Of a DNA stretch of 64,000 bases, positions 19,483-31,057 are shown piece by piece. The stretch is from Thinopyrum elongatum (Eukaryota > Streptophyta > Magnoliopsida > Poales > Poaceae). The stretch spans positions 523,617,362 to 523,681,361 of the forward strand of contig CM022297.1 in NCBI GenBank assembly GCA_011799875.1, in the 5' to 3' direction. A program made the position numbers and the translations under genes. Below the pieces are notes generated by a model, which was not told where the DNA came from, searched no databases, and saw only the letters and a list, made by a program, of their open reading frames with translations. Each line of letters opens with the position of its first letter. Within the stretch, counting starts at the first letter, position 1.

Positions 19483-22400
19483 TGATGTCGCTTGAACTAC
19501 GTCGGTATTTCCCCAAAGAGGAAGGGATGATGCAGCACAGCTACGGTAGGTATTTCCCTCAGTGATGAGACCAAGGTTATCGAACCAGTAGGAGAACCAC
19601 GCAACACTACGTGAACGGTACATGCACACAAAGAACAAATACTTGCAACCCGACGTAAAAGAGGGGTTGTCAATCCCTCCCGGGTAAAGAGATAGATAAA
19701 TTTGTAGTAGATCAGATAAATATATCTCGCGGGAACGTGAGATAAAATGAATAACAATAAATTGTAGCAAGATATTTTTGGGTTTTTGGATTAATAGATC
19801 TGAAAATAAAAAGCAAATAAAAATAGATCTCGAAGGCAAATATGATAAAGAAGAGACCCGGGGGCCGTAGATTTCACTAGTGGCTTCTGTCGAGAAAAAT
19901 AGCATACGGTGGGTAAACAAATTACTGTTGGGCAATTGATAGAACTTCAAATAATCATGACGATATCCAGGCAATGATCATTATATAGGTATCACGTCCA
20001 AGATTAGTAGACCGACTCCTGCCTGCATCTACTACTATTACTCCACACATCGACCGCTATCCAGCATGCATCTAGTGTATTAAGTGTAGGAGATATGCCC
20101 TAGAGGCAATAATAAATGTTATTATTTATCTCCGTGTTCATAATTAGGTTTATGTTCCATGCTATAACTGCTATGGTTCTCGAGTCTGCAAATAAAACGA
20201 GGCTCAGAGGAAGACTCATATGCATGTGTGGAATAATAAACGGTAAAATGTATTCCTAGTCTAGCCTCTAAGACTAGCTCAAGTGTTGCATGATGGTTCT
20301 GTTTTCCTGATCATGGGCATGTCTATGCCAGCAACTTTGAGGGCACAATGTTAGCAGAACATTTGTGTTGAATCGACCCGAATTGATGTTATGCTATGAG
20401 ATACATTCGTCACAAGTTTATGGTTAATAACACAGAGATGGTTAATGTTTGCATGATTCCTCAGACCATGAGAGTATCGAGTTTCTTCATGCTTGATTCA
20501 TGAACTTTGGGGTTTGTTAAACGTCATCCGTAACTGGATGGCTATTACGGCGGCTTACGGGTTCATGGGAAAGTATGTCAAGTAACTTGATAGCTCAAGA
20601 TTGGGACTTGCTCCTCCGACGATGGAGAGATATCTCTGGGCCCTCTCGGTGTTACGGTATCCATCATCGTCTGGCCAGACACTTTGTGATTTGATCACGG
20701 GGATGCCGGAACACGGTAACGAGAAAAGAGAACAATACCGGTAACGAGGTAACTAGCATAGTGGACAAGTTGTTGATCCACGGGAATGCCAACATGTCTC
20801 ACCTCGGGTATTTGTAACATATCGCGAAGCAACAGGAATAGCACACGGCAACTGGAGGTTCACTCGAATATTCATTCGTGTGGGTATAGGGGTCAATATG
20901 GGTGTCCACGGCTCCGATGTTGATCATTGATCGGAAGGGGTTCCAGGTCATGTCTATACTTCACCGAACCTATAGGGTCACACGCTTAAGGGTCATCTAT
21001 CTGCTGAATACTAGACAGGGAGTCTGAGAGAAAATCACCGAAAAAGTTTCGGACACCGAAAAGTTTCGGACAGCGGAAAAGTTCCGCAGAGAGAGGTCAC
21101 CGGATGAGTTCCGGTGAAACTGAAAAGTTGTTTCAGAGGATACCATTAAGTCAAAATGGTTTCGGCACATGCCTGATAATTCTTGGAGGGTGCCAGAATC
21201 ATTCTGGGAATTTTCTGGAAGAAAAACCGGAAATGTTTCGGAGCTGCCGGAACCGCTTCAGATGCTTTTCGCAGATGAAAATCACTAATCTGGAATTGTT
21301 CCAGAACGCGTTGAAAATTATTTTAGTGGGTACTGGAATTGTTCTAAGCCCACATAAATATTTTCAGTTCGAACGGACGCTGAAAAATGTCGTCATGAAT
21401 AGTGAAAGTGCTTTTTGGGAATTTTTATGGAAAGCACCTTTTTGGAAATTCCAAAAGGGCCTTCTAGAAGGGGAAGGAGGGCATGGCACCTCATGGGGGG
21501 GTCCCCCCCCCAAGGGTGGCCGGCCAAGGAGGTGGAGCACCATGGTGCTCCACATGGCACTCCCATATGGCATATTCCCTTTTGGAAAGGGATATTCCAA
21601 GGGCACTTTGGGGTTTTTGTGTGACAATTTTACCCCTTGGCTTGCCTATATATAGGAGTGATCTTGGCAGCCATTTGCTCATCCCTTGATCTCATACACA
21701 TGCCAAGATGTGATCTGGCTTCTCTCTCCCTCCCACGAAAAGGTTTTCGTAGAGCCGAAAGGCTGTCTGGGTTCCGGTGGGAACTAGTTCTGGACGGCGA
21801 AGCCCTGCCGGATAGATGACACCGTATGTGTGCAACTCTGTAGAGAGGTCGTAGTTTCGATCTTAGTGCCCGAGGGGCTGTTCGAGAGTGCCTCCCGAAG
21901 GGCTGTCCAAGTGACGGTCCGAGTTCTGTGAGTCCTCCCTAAGGGCTGTCCGAGTGACCGTCCGAGTTTCGAAGGTCCTCCCGAAGGGCTGTCCGCGACA
22001 CCGTCCGGGGGACTGTTCGACCGCCTCCCGGAGGGCTGTCCGAGGGGCAGATGAGGGAGTACATCCTCGCGGTTGGGAGGTTGTAAATCCTAGCTGCGGG
22101 GATCTGCACCGCCGTTCGTCATCGACTCTACTTCCGCTGCGCTACGAGTCGGTAACGAAAATGATCAAACCTTGTATGCAGTCTCCATAGTGGTCCTGGG
22201 CTGGTGCGTAGGTCGGAAATTTTTTGTTTTCTGCTGCGTTACCCTACATTAAGTTCATGGAGAAGTGGAGTAATGCAATAAGAACGATGACATGATGTAG
22301 AAAAGATCTATTCATGTAGGAATAGACCCCATCTTGTTATCCTTAATAGCAACGATACATACGTGTCATTTCCCCTTTTGTCACTGGGATTGAGCACCGT

Positions 22401-23235
22401 AAGATTGAACCCATCACAAAGCACCTCTTCCCATGGCAAGAAAAATCGATCTAGTCGGCCTAACTAAACCAAAGATTCGAATAAGAAATACGAGGCTATA
22501 AGTAATCATGCATATAAGAGATCAAAAGACTCAAATAACTTTCATGGATAGAAACATAGATCTGATCATAAGCTCAAAGTTCATCGGATCCCAACAAACA
22601 CACCGCAAAACGAGTTACATCAAATAGATCTCCAAGAAACCATTGTATTGAGAATCAAAAGAGAGAGAGGAAGCCATCTAGCTACTAACTACAGACCCGT
22701 AGGTCTACAATGAACTACTCACGCATGATCGGAGAGGCACCAATGAGGATGATGAACCCCTCTGTGATGGTGTCTAGGTTGGATCTGTGGTTTCTGGAAC
22801 TTGCGGCGGCTGGAATTGTTTTTCGTCGACTCCCCTAGGGTTTTTGGACGTCCAGGGTATTTATAAAGCAAATAGGCGGTGCGGGAGGTGGCCGAGATGA
22901 GCACAACCCACCTGGGCGCGCCTGGGCCTCCAGGCGCGCCCTGCTGGGTTGTGCTCCCCTCGGAGCCCCCCTCTGGTACTTCTTTGGCCCAACAGGTGTC
23001 TTCTGGTCCAGAAAAAATCACCAAAAAGTTTCGCTACGTTTGGACTCCGTTTGTTATTGATTTTCTATGAAGTAAAAAATAAGCAAAAAACAGCAACTAG
23101 CACTGGACACTATGTCAATTGGTTAGTCCCAAAAAATGATATAAAGTTGCTATAAAATGATTGTAAAACATCCAAGAATGATAATATAACAGCATGGAAC
23201 AATAAAAAATTATAGATACGATTGGAGACGTATCA
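19483..23235 (-). mobile_element. Solo LTR inserted in the Copia gag, itself interrupted
   Basis: On the minus strand it starts TGATACGTCTCCAATCG and ends CAAGCGACATCA. TGGTG flanks it (19478-19482, 23236-23240), a clean 5-bp duplication. Without its own 2.17 kb insertion it measures about 1.58 kb and carries no internal coding region, so it is a solo LTR left by recombination. The TGATACGTCTCCAA start is that of a very common Triticeae LTR family; I do not assign a family name. Confidence 0.85.
20085..22248 (+). mobile_element. Solo LTR (BARE/Angela-like start) nested in the previous LTR
   Basis: Starts TGTAGGAGATATGCCCTAG and ends GCGTTACCCTACA; TTAAG lies on both sides (20080-20084, 22249-22253). 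The ATATGCCCTAGAGGCAATAA start resembles the BARE/WIS/Angela group, but the body is diverged. A TATA-type motif (CTATATATAGG, 21646) precedes the likely transcription start. From 21860 to 22050 the phrase GAAGGGCTGTCC recurs several times with variations. No internal domain: a solo LTR of 2.16 kb. Confidence 0.9.
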
Positions 23236-23240
23236 TGGTG

Positions 23241-26200
23241 GCGTATCTCAAGTTGGAGGAGCAACGGATGAAGATGTCCCGGACTCGGGCGACCCACACC
23301 GCCCTCGTCGCCGGCACCCACGGGGGCTCGGCGCCACCTCCGCCGCGTCCCGCGCCAGTCCCGCCGGCCGCGCCGGCCTATCCCTAGGCGCCGGCCGCAC
23401 CCTTCCTGCCACCGCGCCCGCAGCTAACGGGGGTCGCCGCGGTGGCCGCAAGCAGCAGGAGGGCGCCGGGGCTCAGGGAGGAGCAGCCCGCCCCCAGCAG
23501 CAGTATCAGCCGGCCCCGTGGTACGCCGGCCAGAACCCGTGGACTGGCGTTGTGCATGCCTACTCCATGCCAGTTCCCCGTGCCCCTGCCCCCGGTATCC
23601 TCGGCGCGCGGCCTCCCTCTCATCAGGCGTTTTACGCCGCGCCGCAGCCCTACGCGGCGCCCTACGGCCCCCAGACGGCGCCGCGTCAGCAGACTGCACT
23701 CCCATCCGCGCCGTGGGACCCGGCGCTCCTGGTGGCCCGGCACTCCGCTCCCTCTCCGTCCACCTACACCGGCGGCGACGACTGGTATATGGACACTGGA
23801 GCTACCGCGCATATGGCTGCTCATCCCGGTAACCTCCACACCTCCTATCTCGTCCACACCTCCGCTCGCATCACCGTCGGTGACGGTTCCTCCCTTCCCA
23901 TTACTCACATAGGAGATGCATCTTTTCCATCTACATCTACTCCGTTGTCATTATCTAACATCTTAGTTTCTCCTGATCTTATTAAAAATCTTGTCTCTGT
24001 TCGTTCTATTACACGTGAAAATCCTATTACCGTTGAGTTTGACGAGTGTGGTTTTTCTGTTAACGACGCTCGTACCCGGATGGTACTCCACCGATGTGAC
24101 AGCCCCGACGAGCTCTACCCGGTCCACTCCACCGCCTCCACCACCTCCGCTGCCCCTATCGCCCTCGCCACCAGTGTGGATCTCTGGCATGCTCGCTTCG
24201 CTTGGGTCATCCCAACCCCGCCACCCTTCGTCATATACTTCGGAGTCTTTCTTTCACGTGTAATAAGATCGATGATTACTCTTGTCATGCATGTCGCCTC
24301 GGCAAACATGCTCGTCTTCCTTTTAGGGCATCTTCTCATGTTGCATCGTACCCATTTGAGTTAATTCATAGTGATGTTTGGACCTCTCTAGTTGCAAGTA
24401 ATACGGGCTATCTTTATTACCTTGTTATTCTTGATGATTTTTTGCACTATGTGTGGACCTTCCCATTGCGGCGTAAGTCTGATGTTATCTCCACTCTTGC
24501 CGCATTTTACTCCTATGTTCTCACGCAGTTTGGTCGTCCCATCCTTGCGTTTCAGACAGATAACGGGAAGGAGTTCGACAACTTAGCTGTTCGTACTCTC
24601 CTCACCACACATGGCACGACTTTTCGTCTCACATGCCCGTACACTTCGCAACAGAATGGTCGCGCTGAGCGCGTCCTCCGCACTCTTAATGACTGCGTTC
24701 GGACGCTTCTCTTTCATGCCAATGTGCCTCCGCGCTTTTGGCCTGACGCTCTCGCCACCGCATCACTCCTCATTAACATCCGCCCCTGTCGTACTCGCGG
24801 GAACTTTGCACCTCATCATCTTCTCTTCGGTGACCCCGTCAGGTGGACGGCCCCGCTCGGCTCTCAGACCGCCTCCGGGCTTTGGTGGTCCTCGCGCCGT
24901 GGAACGAGCTGCGCCTCGTGCCCCCACGCCGCCTTCGCCGTCACCTTTCGCCTGGCCGCCGACGCCCTCCCCGGCTGCCTTGGGCGCCGCCCCTTCGCTG
25001 GCCGCCTCGCCGGCGCCCTTGCCCGCGCCTCGCCGGCGCCCTTGCCCGCGGCCTCGTCGGCCACCTCGCCGGTGGCCCCTTCGCCGGCCGTCTCGCCGGC
25101 TGCCCCGTTGGTCGCCTCGCCGGTGCCATCGCCGGTGGCCTCGCCGGTACCGGCGCCCTCGCCGGTCGCCTCGCCGGCCTCGGCTGCCCCCCCGGGCCTC
25201 GTCCCGGAGTTACCATCTCGCCCCCTCACTCGGGCTCGAGCCAGCGTTCACCGCCCGAGTCTGCGGTACTCCAGCGATGAGTATCTCCTCGCTGCCTCCA
25301 CCGCCGAGCCGTCCCCAATTCCTGCGTCCGCCAAAGCAGCCCTATGTGATCCTCACTGGCTTGCTGCGATGCAGGACAAGTTCGACGCTCTTCAGCGGAA
25401 CCGTACCTGGACACTGGTTCCCCGGCCTTCTCGCGCCAACGTCATCAGCAGCAAGTGGGTATTTCATCATAAGACCCGCTCTGATGGTACACTTGAGCGC
25501 TACAAGGCTCGCTGGGTGGTCCGTGGGTTTCGGCAGCGTGCTGGCGTTGACTTCACTGAGACGTTTGCACCGGTTGTCAAACCGGGCACGATCCGCACCG
25601 TCCTTCAGCTGGCGGTCTCCCGAGGCTGGCTGGTTCATTAGATGGATGTCTCCAACGCCTTCCTTCATGGCCATCTTGAGGAGCAGGTTTACTGTGAGCA
25701 GCCCATCGATTTCGTCGACGCCTCTCATCCTGGCCATGTGTGCTTGCTGTCCCGGTCTCTATACGGTCTCAAGCAAGCACCTCGCGCCTGGTACCAGCGT
25801 ATCGTCGGGTTCCTTCAGACACTGGGCTTCAGCGTCACTCGCTCGGATGCCTCGTTGTTTGTCTATCACCGCGGCGACACGACTGCCTATTTGCTCCTCT
25901 ACGTCAACGGCATCATCCTGACGGCCTCCTCAACAGCCCTTCTTCAGCAGATCACTCTCTGGCTGCGTGACGAGTTTGCTATCAAGGACTTGGGCGCTCT
26001 CCCTTATTTCCTTGGCATTGAGGTCGTTCAGCGACCCGACGACTTCTTTCTTCATCAGCAGAAGTATGCGCATGAGCTACTTGAGCGTGCCGGCATGCTC
26101 AATTGTCACCCTGTTGCTACTCCTGTTGACACGAAGGCCAAGGTTTCTGCTCTCGCGGGCTCGCCCGCGTCGGATGCTCCGTTCTACCGGTCCATCGTCA

Positions 26201-26850
26201 GTGCTCTTCAGTATCTGACACTCACCCGGCCAGATCTACAGTACGTTGTTCAGCAGGTGTGCCTCCACATGCACGCACCTCGTGACTCTCATTGGACACT
26301 CGTGAAAAGGATTCTCCGATACATCCGTGGCACGATGTCTCTTGGACTCACTCTCACGGCGTCCACTTCTCTAGAGATGGTGGCTTATTCCGATGCTGAC
26401 TGGACTGGCTGCCCTGACACACGTCGCTCCACCTCTAGCTACTGCGTCTACCTCGGTCCTTCACTCGTCTCGTGGTCATCCAAGCGACAACCCACAGTTT
26501 CGCGCTCCAGCACGGAGGTCGAGTACCAAGCAGTGGCTAACGCAGTCGCCGCGTGCACCTGGCTACGACAGCTCCCCCAGGAGTTGCATCATGATGTCTC
26601 CCGGGCTACGGTTGTCTACTATGACAACGTCTCTGCGGTGTACCTTTCCGCCAACCCCGTTCATCATCGCCGGACCAAGCACATTGAGCTGGACATTCAC
26701 TTTGTGCGTGGGCAGGTGGCCCTTGGACGCATTCGGGTCCTCCATGTTCCGACTGCACAACAGTTCACCAATGTGATGACTAAGGGACTGCCTACTTCCA
26801 CCTTCGAGGAGTTTCGTTCCAGTCTCTGCGTCTCTGGCGATGCTTCGACT
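23241..26850 (+). pseudogene. Copia pol: protease, integrase, reverse transcriptase, RNase H (broken)
   Basis: Protease motif WYMDTGATAHM at about 23790. The GAG-pre-integrase motif LWHAR at 24184 continues after a shift with HPNPATLRH and the CHAC zinc cysteines; the integrase core has HSDVWTS, FQTDNGKEFD and QQNGRAERV. The region after LLFGDP (24840) jumps into a Ser/Pro-rich stretch (ASPVPSPVAS type), suggesting a deletion of the integrase C-terminus. RT runs from NRTWTLVPRP through KWVFHHKTRSDG and KARWVVRGF, an in-frame TAG at 25639-25641, DVSNAFLHG, LYGLKQAPRAWY, then LLLYVNGIILT where active Copia enzymes have two Asp. RNase H shows YSDADWTGC and RTKHIELDIHFVR. Two lost catalytic Asp, the stop and the shifts show it is inactive. 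Confidence 0.9.
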
Positions 26851-26868
26851 ATGGGGGGGGGTGGGGGT
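26851..26868 (+). promoter_or_regulatory. Polypurine tract of the Copia element
   Basis: ATGGGGGGGGGTGGGGGT directly before the 3' LTR; the usual priming site for plus-strand DNA synthesis. Confidence 0.8.
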
Positions 26869-27025
26869 TGTTTGAATATATTGTGTGCATGTATATTGTG
26901 TCTTGGGCCCACCTCCTAGTTCTCTTGTATAGTTGAGGTTGTCGCCCCATCCTGTACATCATATATACGTGCCCTGTGCACCGATCAATGCAATTGTGTT
27001 GCACGGCCTATTCTAGTCTTCTACA
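26869..27025 (+). repeat. 3' LTR of the Copia element
   Basis: 157 bp from TGTTTGAATATATTG to GTCTTCTACA; same length (plus one T) and sequence as the 5' LTR apart from a few substitutions. Followed by the target duplication GTAGG. Confidence 0.93.
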
Positions 27026-27030
27026 GTAGG

Positions 27031-27930
27031 GTACATGGACTCTAGTATAGACCAAGACCCACAGTTGTACTACGATTTAGAATATCAGTCCTTAAAATCA
27101 GTTTTGGCCAACAATTTGTAAATTACATGAATCACTGGCCCCAATAATGCGACAATGTCAAGTGTTGAATAGGAAGGCCGGGGGTTTCAACCTCCTTTTC
27201 CAAAAAAAAGAAGTGTTGAACAGGAGTGGAAAGATTTTCAGGTGTTAGAATCATAGAAGGATGATCACAACCACAATTCTCGTCGACAAGTTTAATTCAT
27301 TAGTGAGTCAGTCAGCAATGTAGGACCCACTTGCATGACAAACAGAGAAAAAAACAATTATCTTATACGGAACATGAAACTTAGATCTACTCGATTCTAG
27401 AAACGATGGCACAACAGCATTAGTAGCAACAAATGGACCAACAAAATTGACTACACCATGAGGAGATTAGCAACACCAATGCTGGATATGTGATGCATCG
27501 AGGAAAGATGGGCAGGCAATGAAAAAAAGGTAACCAAAAGGAAGACTCACTATGCTTTGTTCTAGAACCTTCTTACTGGTATCCTTCCTGCCCTTTTGAA
27601 TAGTCTCCTGTTACAAAACAAACTCTTGGCCACCAGCACCCCCCAAAAGCAGATGCTCCTATATCGAAATCATACATCATAGAAAAGAAACCTAATTCCT
27701 CACTTTATTATCGGTCCATGTTCTCAGTAACACAATTCGAGCAGATAACCTATCAAGAATCTGGATGTCTATATCTTCTGAGTAAAACAAGACAAACTAA
27801 AAACATTAGTGATCAACAAAATTGCAAGGGGTGGTTTTGTATCAACCCTCCAAACTAATCCACGTACTGTAAATACAAAAACAAAATTACTACCTAACAA
27901 ATATATTCAAGGTCACACGCGATACGTAGG
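27031..27930. repeat. Tandem ~1 kb unit A
   Basis: Starts GTACATGGACTCTAGTATAG and contains, in order, CAAGTGTTGAATAGGAAGGC, CTACTCGATTCTAGAAACG, the 57-nt exon-like block (27551-27607), CTCCTGTTACAAAACAAACT, CAGATGCTCCTATATCG and AACCTATCAAGAATCTGGAT. The same series recurs in units B and C. Ends at ACACGCGATACGTAGG. Confidence 0.75.
27551..27607 (-). other. Exon-like block in unit A (19 codons between AG and GT)
   Basis: On the minus strand CAG precedes and GTGAGT follows a 57-nt block translating ETIQKGRKDTSKKVLEQSI. Homologous 57-nt blocks lie in units B and C with only non-frameshifting differences. Product unknown. Confidence 0.4.
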
Positions 27931-29047
27931 TGGACTCTACTAGAGTGCGAGACCAACAATTGTATTATGATTTGGATGTCGCCTCATAAATTCATCTGTG
28001 GCCAGCAAAGTGTCAACAATTATTTCTAAATTACAAGAATCACTGGCTAGAAACAAATTTCACTTCTTGGATCTTGGCGCCAAAAAGCCATACATAGCTA
28101 TCACTTCTCATGCCAAAGCAATCCCTGAAGGGAGACCCATCCACTAATTAATACCTTCTTTGGAGGTCAAGGATGCCATCCATCTCCTTGAGGAAGAAGA
28201 GGCAATTTCTGAAAAGAAAAAAAAGAATGAATCTCCTTATTTATAGGGAACACAACGCTAGCTTTGTGGTTCGACTCCACAACAGAACGAGAATGGGGAA
28301 ATGTCAAGTGTTGAAAAGGAGCGGGAAGATTTTCAGTTGCTATAATCATAGAAGGCTAATCACGGCCACAATTCTCGTGTACAAGTTTAATTCATTAGCA
28401 ATGCTAGATCCACTTGGGTAACAAACATGAAAGAAATGAATGTCTTATAAGGACAATGAAAGATCTACTCTATTCTAGAAAAGATGGCACTGCGAACTTG
28501 GTTAGCAACAAAATAACCAATAAAATCGACTAGATCTTGAAGAGATAAGTAACAGGAATGCTGGATCTAGGATGCATCAAACAAAGATGGGCAGGGAGTG
28601 AGAAAAGGCGACTGAAAGGAAAACTCACCGTGCACTGTTCAAGATTCATCTTACTACTATGCTTCTTGCGATTGTGAATAGTCTCCTGTTACAAAACAAA
28701 CTGTTGCCCATTACCACTTCCCAGAAGCAGATGCTCCTATATCGGTATCACATATCATCGAAATGAAACCTAATTCCTCGTTTTAATATCGGTCCATGTT
28801 TTCAGCAACACAATTCAAGAAGACAACCTATCAAGAATGTGGATGTCTATACCGTCTGAGAAAAAATAAACAAAACAAAAAATACTACGGCAAACAAGAC
28901 CGACAGTTGAACGACTTCCATTTAAGCCACCCAAGTGAATTATGCATCACCTCCCCCATGCTGAATGATGATGCATCATCCCTCCAAACTAATCCACAAA
29001 AACTAAAATAATACCTAACAAATACATTCAAGGTCACACGCGATACA
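27931..29047. repeat. Tandem ~1 kb unit B
   Basis: Begins TGGACTCTACTAGAGTGCGA and repeats the unit A landmarks with extra sequence near 28070-28250 and at 28890-29047, where the TTTAAGCCACCCAAGTG / CATCACCTCCCCCATG module, shared with 18240-18389, is present. Confidence 0.7.
28629..28685 (-). other. Exon-like block in unit B
   Basis: 57 nt between CAG and GTGAGT on the minus strand, translating ETIHNRKKHSSKMNLEQCT. Length, borders and reading frame agree with the blocks in units A and C although nine or so codons differ. Confidence 0.4.
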
Positions 29048-29748
29048 TAGGGTACATGGACTCTAGTATAGACCAAGACCAACAGTTGTACTACGATTTA
29101 GAATATCAGCTCTTAAATTCATTTTTGGCCAGCAAAGTGCCAACAACAATTTGTAAATTATATGAATCACTGTCCAGAAACAAGAACTGGACAGTGTCAA
29201 TGTTGAACAGGAAGGCCGGGGGGTTCAACCTCCTTTTCCAGAAAAAAGTGTTGAACGGGAGTGGAAAGATTTTCAGGTGTTAGAATCATAGAAGGATGAT
29301 CACAACCGCAATTCCCATCTACAAGTTTAATTCATTAGTGAGTCAGTCATCAATGTAGGACCCACTTGCTTGACAAATAGAGAAAAAAACAATTATCTTA
29401 TACGGCACATGAAACTTAGATCTACTCGATTCTAGAAACTTTGGCACCACAACATTAGTATCAGCAAATGGACCAACAAAATTGACTACACCATGAGAAT
29501 AGCAACACCAATGATGGATCTGTGATGCATCGAGGAAAGAAGGGCAGGGAATACAAAAAAAAAGGTAACCAAAAGGAAGACTCACTGTGCTTTGTTCAAG
29601 AACCATCTTACTGGTATCCTTCCTGCGCTTTTGAATAGTCTCCTGTTACAAAACAAACTATTGGCCATCAGCACACCCCAGAAGCAGATGCTCCTATATC
29701 GATATCATACATCATAGAAAAGAAACCTGATTCCTCGCTTTATTATAA
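29048..29748. repeat. Tandem ~1 kb unit C, left part (split by the CACTA element)
   Basis: Starts GTACATGGACTCTAGTATAG, nearly identical to unit A, and is broken at TATTATAA by the CACTA insertion. The remainder of the unit continues at 40696-40930. Confidence 0.75.
29586..29642 (-). other. Exon-like block in unit C
   Basis: 57 nt between CAG and GTGAGT on the minus strand, translating ETIQKRRKDTSKMVLEQST. Confidence 0.4.
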
Positions 29749-30039
29749 CACTAGTAGAAAACAGGGCTTTGGTCCAGGCCTGAAAAGGGCATTAATCCCG
29801 GTTCACCTATGAACCGGGACCAAAGGGGGCATCAGTCCCGGTTCGTGAGGCCAGGGCACCGGCCGGGCCTCGGGGGCCATTGGTCCCAGTTCGTCTGACC
29901 CCTTTGGTCCCGGTTCCAGGCACGAACCGGGACCAATGGGCCTCGCTCCTTGCCCACCACCTTTAGTCCCGGTTTGTGGCAGGAACCGGGACCAAATGGT
30001 GTTCTTTAGTCCCGGTTCTAGACACAAACCGGGACTAAA

Positions 30040-30060
30040 GAGAGGCCTATATATACCCAC
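30040..30060 (+). promoter_or_regulatory. Candidate promoter of the first CACTA gene
   Basis: CCTATATATACCC right after the left subterminal repeats, about 1 kb ahead of the transposase start with probable intron(s) between. Confidence 0.45.
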
Positions 30061-31057
30061 TGCCCGCGAGCAGAGCAGTGCACTGCTCTGTTTTTTTGGC
30101 CGGCCGTGGGAGAGCTTTGTGGTGCTCTAGCTCACCTCCTATGCACATGAGGTGTTCGATGAAATACCCGAGACACACTTAAGCTTTCTCCTCTCGAAGC
30201 TCCTTGTACAAGCTCCATTTTCCTCAAGATTTGTCTAGGTTTGGCGGTCCGTCCTGTCCCGTCCCCGTCCTCACCGCCGTCGATCGCCCGTGCCGATCTC
30301 GTCGCCGGCACCACCGTGGTGAGCCTCTTGTTCTTATCTTCTTTCTAAAAGAAAAAATTTCTTACTTGTATGATTTAGATAGATACTTGTGTAATTTTCG
30401 TACTTTTATTATTGTTTGTTATTATATAGTGCGATGGTTTTGGTATCCGCCTCCGTCGGCCCTTGTCCTGTCTATGATTCGGATGTGGTATATATTATCT
30501 TTTATAACTATTTGGTTCATTTAGTGTTTATGACAATTATGCCGACAAACGTGACATAGATGTTTTTATCTAGGAGGTATATGAACCGGAAATTCCAACC
30601 GACCCTATTGTCGAGAGGTTAAATTTAGTTGAAGAAGAAAACAATTACCCGAAGAAAAAATTGAAAAGAATTGAGGAGGAGAAGATGAGATTGGAGTTGC
30701 ATGTTGCGGATGTCGTCGAAGATCAAGATGGATGCAATGCGCTTGAAGATTAGAAAGATTAGAAAATATGCCATTCATACCGAGGCTTGGTATCATTATG
30801 CCGTTGGATCAATTGTTACCTTAGTTGCGATTATGATCGCATTTGTTGTTGCATTGAAATGTTTTACATAGTTTCAATGTATGGTTTAATTAGATGCTCT
30901 AGAGAACTTTATGTATTTATTTTTTCAGTAATAACATTTGATCACTACTGTACTATGGTTTTAATGTGATGATGAACTTCTATTAATCTGGTCACTTCTG
31001 TATTCATGATGTTCTGTAATGGTTTTTGACACACTTAATTATATATAATGCACGCAG

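Larger units (their letters stand above)
18390..27025 (+). mobile_element. Copia-type LTR retrotransposon with nested insertions
   Basis: An 8.6 kb unit with LTRs of 156 and 157 bp, a primer binding site (TGGTATCTATCGCA at 18546, complementary to initiator Met-tRNA in its first part), a polypurine tract of G with one T (26853-26867) and the 5-bp target duplication GTAGG on both sides. About seven substitutions and one indel separate the LTRs by eye. Without the nested 3.75 kb LTR the element is about 4.9 kb. Gag, protease, integrase, reverse transcriptase and RNase H occur in Copia order, but with frameshifts, a stop, a probable deletion and a lost RT active site, so the copy is dead. Confidence 0.93.

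Noticed and set aside
18736..19974. 412-aa minus-strand open frame across gag
   Set aside because: Antisense shadow of the Copia gag and its leader, and it crosses the border of the nested solo LTR.
24864..25229. Open frames opposite the Ser/Pro-rich part of Copia pol
   Set aside because: Low-complexity translations (Gly/Ala/Glu) opposite a repeated coding region; not genes.
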